Shown here in pieces: positions 5,755 to 7,246 of a stretch of 7,246 nt of DNA (position 1 is the stretch's first letter; each line of letters begins with the position of its first letter). Source of the DNA: JAPUDQ01 sp964462335 (GTDB lineage: Bacteria; Patescibacteriota; Saccharimonadia; Saccharimonadales; Saccharimonadaceae); the NCBI GenBank assembly GCA_964462335.1, contig CAYWYG010000033.1:1-7246 (forward strand), written 5' to 3'. Below the pieces are notes generated by a model. It ran no database searches and had not been told where the DNA came from. It was given only the letters and a program-made list of their open reading frames with translations. The position numbers were made by a program, and so were the translations under genes.

Positions 5755-5779
5755 TCATCTGTTATACTGTAACAGATGA
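5755..5779. promoter_or_regulatory. 25-bp operator-like dyad over the tsaD -10 and start codon
   Basis: Arms TCATCTGTTA (5755-5764) and TAACAGATGA (5770-5779) are perfect 10-bp complements around a 5-nt centre. The dyad covers the -10 box and the ATG of tsaD. If tsaD mRNA starts at about 5775 the hairpin is absent from it, so a DNA-binding repressor site is the likelier role. In transcripts reading through from the upstream gene the hairpin would mask the tsaD start. No U-run follows on the plus strand, so it is not a terminator. Confidence 0.65.
5760..5768 (+). promoter_or_regulatory. Extended -10 of a leaderless tsaD promoter
   Basis: TGT-TATACT ends 8 nt before the A of the start codon, placing +1 at 5775-5776. 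No -35 at 16-18 nt spacing is seen; the TGN extension would compensate. No Shine-Dalgarno precedes the ATG, consistent with leaderless initiation. Confidence 0.6.
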
Positions 5780-7182
5780 AAATTCTTGGTATTGAGACGA
5801 GTTGCGATGAGACCGCGGCGGCCGTTGTCGAAGATGGCGTGCGGTTATATAGCAATGTCGTCAGTTCACAGATGGATGATTTTGCGCAGTATGGCGGGGT
5901 AATCCCAGAGATCGCCGCACGATCACATATAGAGGCGATCTTGCCTGTCGTCGACAAAGCCCTATCCGAAGCAGATTGTACCTGGGACGACATAGATGCG
6001 ATCGGTGTCACCTACGCACCCGGCCTCATCGGTAGTCTCATGATCGGTACGCTCACTGCACGCACCCTTGCCTACCTCAAGCACAAACCTCTTTATGCGG
6101 TGCATCATGTGGAGGGGCATGTGTATGCGAACTTCTTGACAGAAGTTCGAGAGGGAAGAAGGAAGAGGGAAGAGGGAAGAGAACCACAGGAATTACAGGC
6201 TGCGCCAGCCGCCAACGCAGGTGGAAATTCAAGAGAGACTTTGGCGAACCCGTTGTCGAAGCGGTCGACACCCGCCTCGGCGAGGACTAAACGCAGTGAT
6301 CTCGCAGACGACAGCGTGACGACAGATGAGACAACGTGGCGCGAGACAACCGTCTCTCGCGAAATTTCGCCTGCATTGGCGGGGTTGAAATTACCATCGG
6401 CACCACCCCAATTCCCCCTCTTGGCTTTGATCGTCTCTGGTGGGCACAGTCAGCTGGCGTTGTTTCGTGGGCATGGCGACTACGTGCTACTTGGGCAGGC
6501 GCAGGATGATGCGGTCGGCGAGGCGTTTGACAAAGTCGCCAAGATCATCGGCCTCCCCTACCCTGGTGGTGTCAGTATCAGCAAACTCGCGCCTATTGGT
6601 AACGCGCACGCGTTTGATTTTCCCAAAGCGTCACTTTCCTGCCCGCCAAAGTGTACACATCAGATCAATATGCCTATTGACGAGGCTTACCAAGGGGCTA
6701 CGATCAGAGGTGGGCGGGGCGAAGTATTTGCCCGTGACCGCTGCCACCGCTACGACTTCAGTTTTTCTGGGCTCAAGACAGCCGTTCTACACGCCGTTCA
6801 ATCTGCATGTGGTGTTGATCACACCTTCCCTAGCAAAGACCTGCCTGAGCGCGTCTCAGACAGCCTGAGAGCCGATGTCGCGGCGAGTTTCCAACGCGTC
6901 GCCGTCGAAACCCTGGTCGAAAAGACACTGCTTGCCTACCACGATTACTCCCCTGCCTCTGTCGTCATCGCGGGTGGTGTCGCTGCAAATCAAGAATTAC
7001 GCGCCCAGCTACGCGCCGCGCTCCCAATCGACATCGAATACGCTCCTATGAGCCTCTGTACGGACAATGCTGCCATGATCGCGTCCCTCGCCTATTTCAT
7101 GGCACAATCAGTCCAACCCGCCGATCCGCTCTCTCTCGAGGCGATCCCTGCATTGTCGATGACGAAGACAAGCTGGAAATAG
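5776..7182 (+). CDS. tsaD: tRNA N6-adenosine threonylcarbamoyltransferase TsaD with two in-frame insertions
   Basis: Transfers the threonylcarbamoyl group of TC-AMP to A37 of ANN-decoding tRNAs (t6A) together with TsaB and TsaE; their genes are not in this window. Motifs in order: MKILGIETSCDETAAAVV (1-18); YGGVIPEIAAR (39-49); the iron/zinc-binding HHVEGH (110-115, His111 and His115 as in E. coli); VSGGHSQL (220-227); DDAVGEAFDKVAK (244-256); DFSFSGLKTAV (327-337); VIAGGVAANQELR (397-409); and CTDNAAMIA (428-436) with ligand Asp430. At 468 aa it is about 130 longer than E. coli TsaD. The excess is residues about 123-211 (after the metal-binding motif) and about 289-324 (before DFSFSGLKT). 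All catalytic motifs are intact, so the enzyme is probably functional. GGVSISKLA replaces the usual GGPxIxKLA. Confidence 0.95.
   Translation: MKILGIETSCDETAAAVVEDGVRLYSNVVSSQMDDFAQYGGVIPEIAARSHIEAILPVVDKALSEADCTWDDIDAIGVTYAPGLIGSLMIGTLTARTLAYLKHKPLYAVHHVEGHVYANFLTEVREGRRKREEGREPQELQAAPAANAGGNSRETLANPLSKRSTPASARTKRSDLADDSVTTDETTWRETTVSREISPALAGLKLPSAPPQFPLLALIVSGGHSQLALFRGHGDYVLLGQAQDDAVGEAFDKVAKIIGLPYPGGVSISKLAPIGNAHAFDFPKASLSCPPKCTHQINMPIDEAYQGATIRGGRGEVFARDRCHRYDFSFSGLKTAVLHAVQSACGVDHTFPSKDLPERVSDSLRADVAASFQRVAVETLVEKTLLAYHDYSPASVVIAGGVAANQELRAQLRAALPIDIEYAPMSLCTDNAAMIASLAYFMAQSVQPADPLSLEAIPALSMTKTSWK
6151..6185 (+). repeat. Heptanucleotide purine repeat inside tsaD
   Basis: GAGGGAA, GAAGGAA, GAGGGAA and GAGGGAA run in tandem (6151-6178), then a decayed GAGAACC. 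Read in frame they give a 7-residue repeat, EGRRKRE then EGRE. It marks the beginning of the first insertion. Gain or loss of one copy would shift the frame of tsaD; three copies would not. Confidence 0.8.
6209..6382. repeat. Long imperfect palindrome inside tsaD (insertion 1)
   Basis: Positions 6209-6239 pair with 6352-6382: 25 of 31 positions are Watson-Crick, two more are G-T, four mismatch. After an internal loop pairing resumes: 6249-6257 with 6330-6339 (9 bp, one bulge), then GTCG 6264-6267 with CGAC 6320-6323 and CAC 6269-6271 with GTG 6316-6318. The tip is near 6290. The right side holds direct repeats (GACGACAG at 6307 and 6318; GAGACAAC at 6328 and 6343) and a 12-bp palindrome GCGAAATTTCGC (6359-6370). 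The whole is an in-frame, stop-free segment of the tsaD insertion, resembling a miniature palindromic element. Confidence 0.75.
6640..6747 (+). other. Second TsaD insertion, Cys/His-bearing
   Basis: Between the DFPKA segment and DFSFSGLKT, where family members have a short loop, about 36 residues are added. They include Cys289-x3-Cys293-x-His295 and Cys323-His324, a possible small metal site. In the DNA, short hairpins cluster here: CACTTT/AAAGTG (6632-6653), GTGTACAC (6651-6658) and TCAATA/TATTGA (6665-6680). Insertion limits are estimated from the family pattern, not from an alignment. Confidence 0.6.
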
Positions 7183-7216
7183 AAGGTAGAGAGAAGAAAG
7201 ATGAAGGAAGATAAAG
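7182..7216 (+). repeat. Degenerate heptanucleotide purine repeat at the four-helix-bundle ORF start
   Basis: GAAGGTA, GAGAGAA, GAAAGAT, GAAGGAA and GATAAAG follow one another from the last base of the tsaD stop into the next gene, whose ATG (7201) lies inside the third unit. Period and purine content match 6151-6185. Confidence 0.55.
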
Positions 7217-7246
7217 TCACAAATTATAAAGATCTCGTCGTGTGGC
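7201..7246 (+). CDS. Four-helix-bundle protein (23S rRNA intervening-sequence type), 5' fragment
   Basis: Only 15 codons are present before the window ends: Met-Lys-Glu-Asp, then KVTNYKDLVVW. The Y-K-D-L-x-V-W segment is the hallmark N-terminus of the S23/IVP four-helix-bundle family, about 120 aa long, first known from ORFs in 23S rRNA intervening sequences and common as free-standing genes in environmental and CPR genomes; its function is not established. It starts 18 nt after tsaD with a purine-rich leader and no separate promoter, so read-through from tsaD is likely. The call rests on a short motif. Confidence 0.6.
   Translation, partial: MKEDKVTNYKDLVVW

Noticed and set aside
5733..5779. 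Terminator after the HExxH gene
   Set aside because: The strong dyad has no T-run on its 3' side; overlap with the tsaD -10 and ATG fits an operator better.
6142..6408. Intein or self-splicing intron in tsaD
   Set aside because: The insert has no intein splice-motif residues and is too short; it is in frame without stops and lacks intron core features I could recognise.
6440..6868. 142-aa open frame on the plus strand within tsaD
   Set aside because: Overlaps conserved TsaD motifs in another frame and encodes no recognisable protein.
1..7246. Alternative genetic code with TGA as glycine
   Set aside because: TGA ends the genes at 2459 and 5732 at sensible places, and all conserved proteins read correctly with the standard bacterial code.
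1..7246. CRISPR array, tRNA, rRNA or transposase
   Set aside because: No regularly spaced 20-40-bp repeats, cloverleaf, ribosomal signature or DDE/HUH motif was seen on either strand.

Overview
The window looks like a chromosomal segment of a reduced-genome Candidate Phyla Radiation bacterium, most plausibly a Saccharibacteria (TM7) relative. This rests on protein character: a Mur ligase with a shortened first domain and degenerate motifs, a stand-alone tsaD, a HExxH protein of unknown role, a four-helix-bundle ORF at the right edge, and several family-less small proteins. Base composition is near-even, and TAG, TAA and TGA all act as stops, which argues against the recoded CPR lineages. The lineage assignment is inference.

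Layout, left to right. A perfect CIRCE element (9-35), the HrcA heat-shock operator, sits between the 3' end of a leftward phosphomannomutase/phosphoglucomutase gene (50-1477, minus) and whatever gene lies off the left edge. A 282-bp divergent intergenic region follows, with several short dyads and a near-consensus promoter (1711-1739). That promoter reads into a tight three-gene run on the plus strand: a 93-aa acidic protein (1760-2041), a 136-aa protein (2049-2459) and a 153-aa protein with a PD-(D/E)XK nuclease signature (2452-2913). The last two overlap inside a perfect 8-bp hairpin whose loop is a C6 run. A second promoter, overlaid by a 7-bp dyad, drives a 97-aa orphan (2973-3266) with an ideal Shine-Dalgarno and a strong terminator (3265-3322). 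A minus-strand MurE-like ligase (3327-4520) converges on that terminator. It is divergent from a HExxH metallopeptidase-like gene (4674-5732), across a spacer carrying a 7-nt tandem repeat. Then comes tsaD (5776-7182), the t6A37 tRNA-modification enzyme, and the first codons of a 23S-rRNA-intervening-sequence-type four-helix-bundle protein (7201-7246, cut by the edge).

The most unusual locus is tsaD. Its ATG lies 8 nt after an extended -10 box, so its mRNA should be essentially leaderless. A perfect 10-bp dyad (5755-5779) covers both the -10 and the start codon. The protein is 468 aa against about 337 in E. coli. The excess is two in-frame insertions: about 85 residues built from a heptanucleotide purine repeat plus a long imperfect palindrome (6209-6382), and about 35 residues rich in Cys/His. 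Heptanucleotide purine repeats occur three times in the window (4535-4569, 6151-6185, 7182-7216), the last at the start of the four-helix-bundle ORF. This suggests that repeat/palindrome material has spread here and been tolerated in frame within a highly conserved gene, much as Rickettsia palindromic elements are.

The genes do not form one pathway. Sugar-phosphate metabolism, cell-wall synthesis and tRNA modification flank a compact accessory cassette (1711-3322) that may encode an undescribed nuclease-based module.
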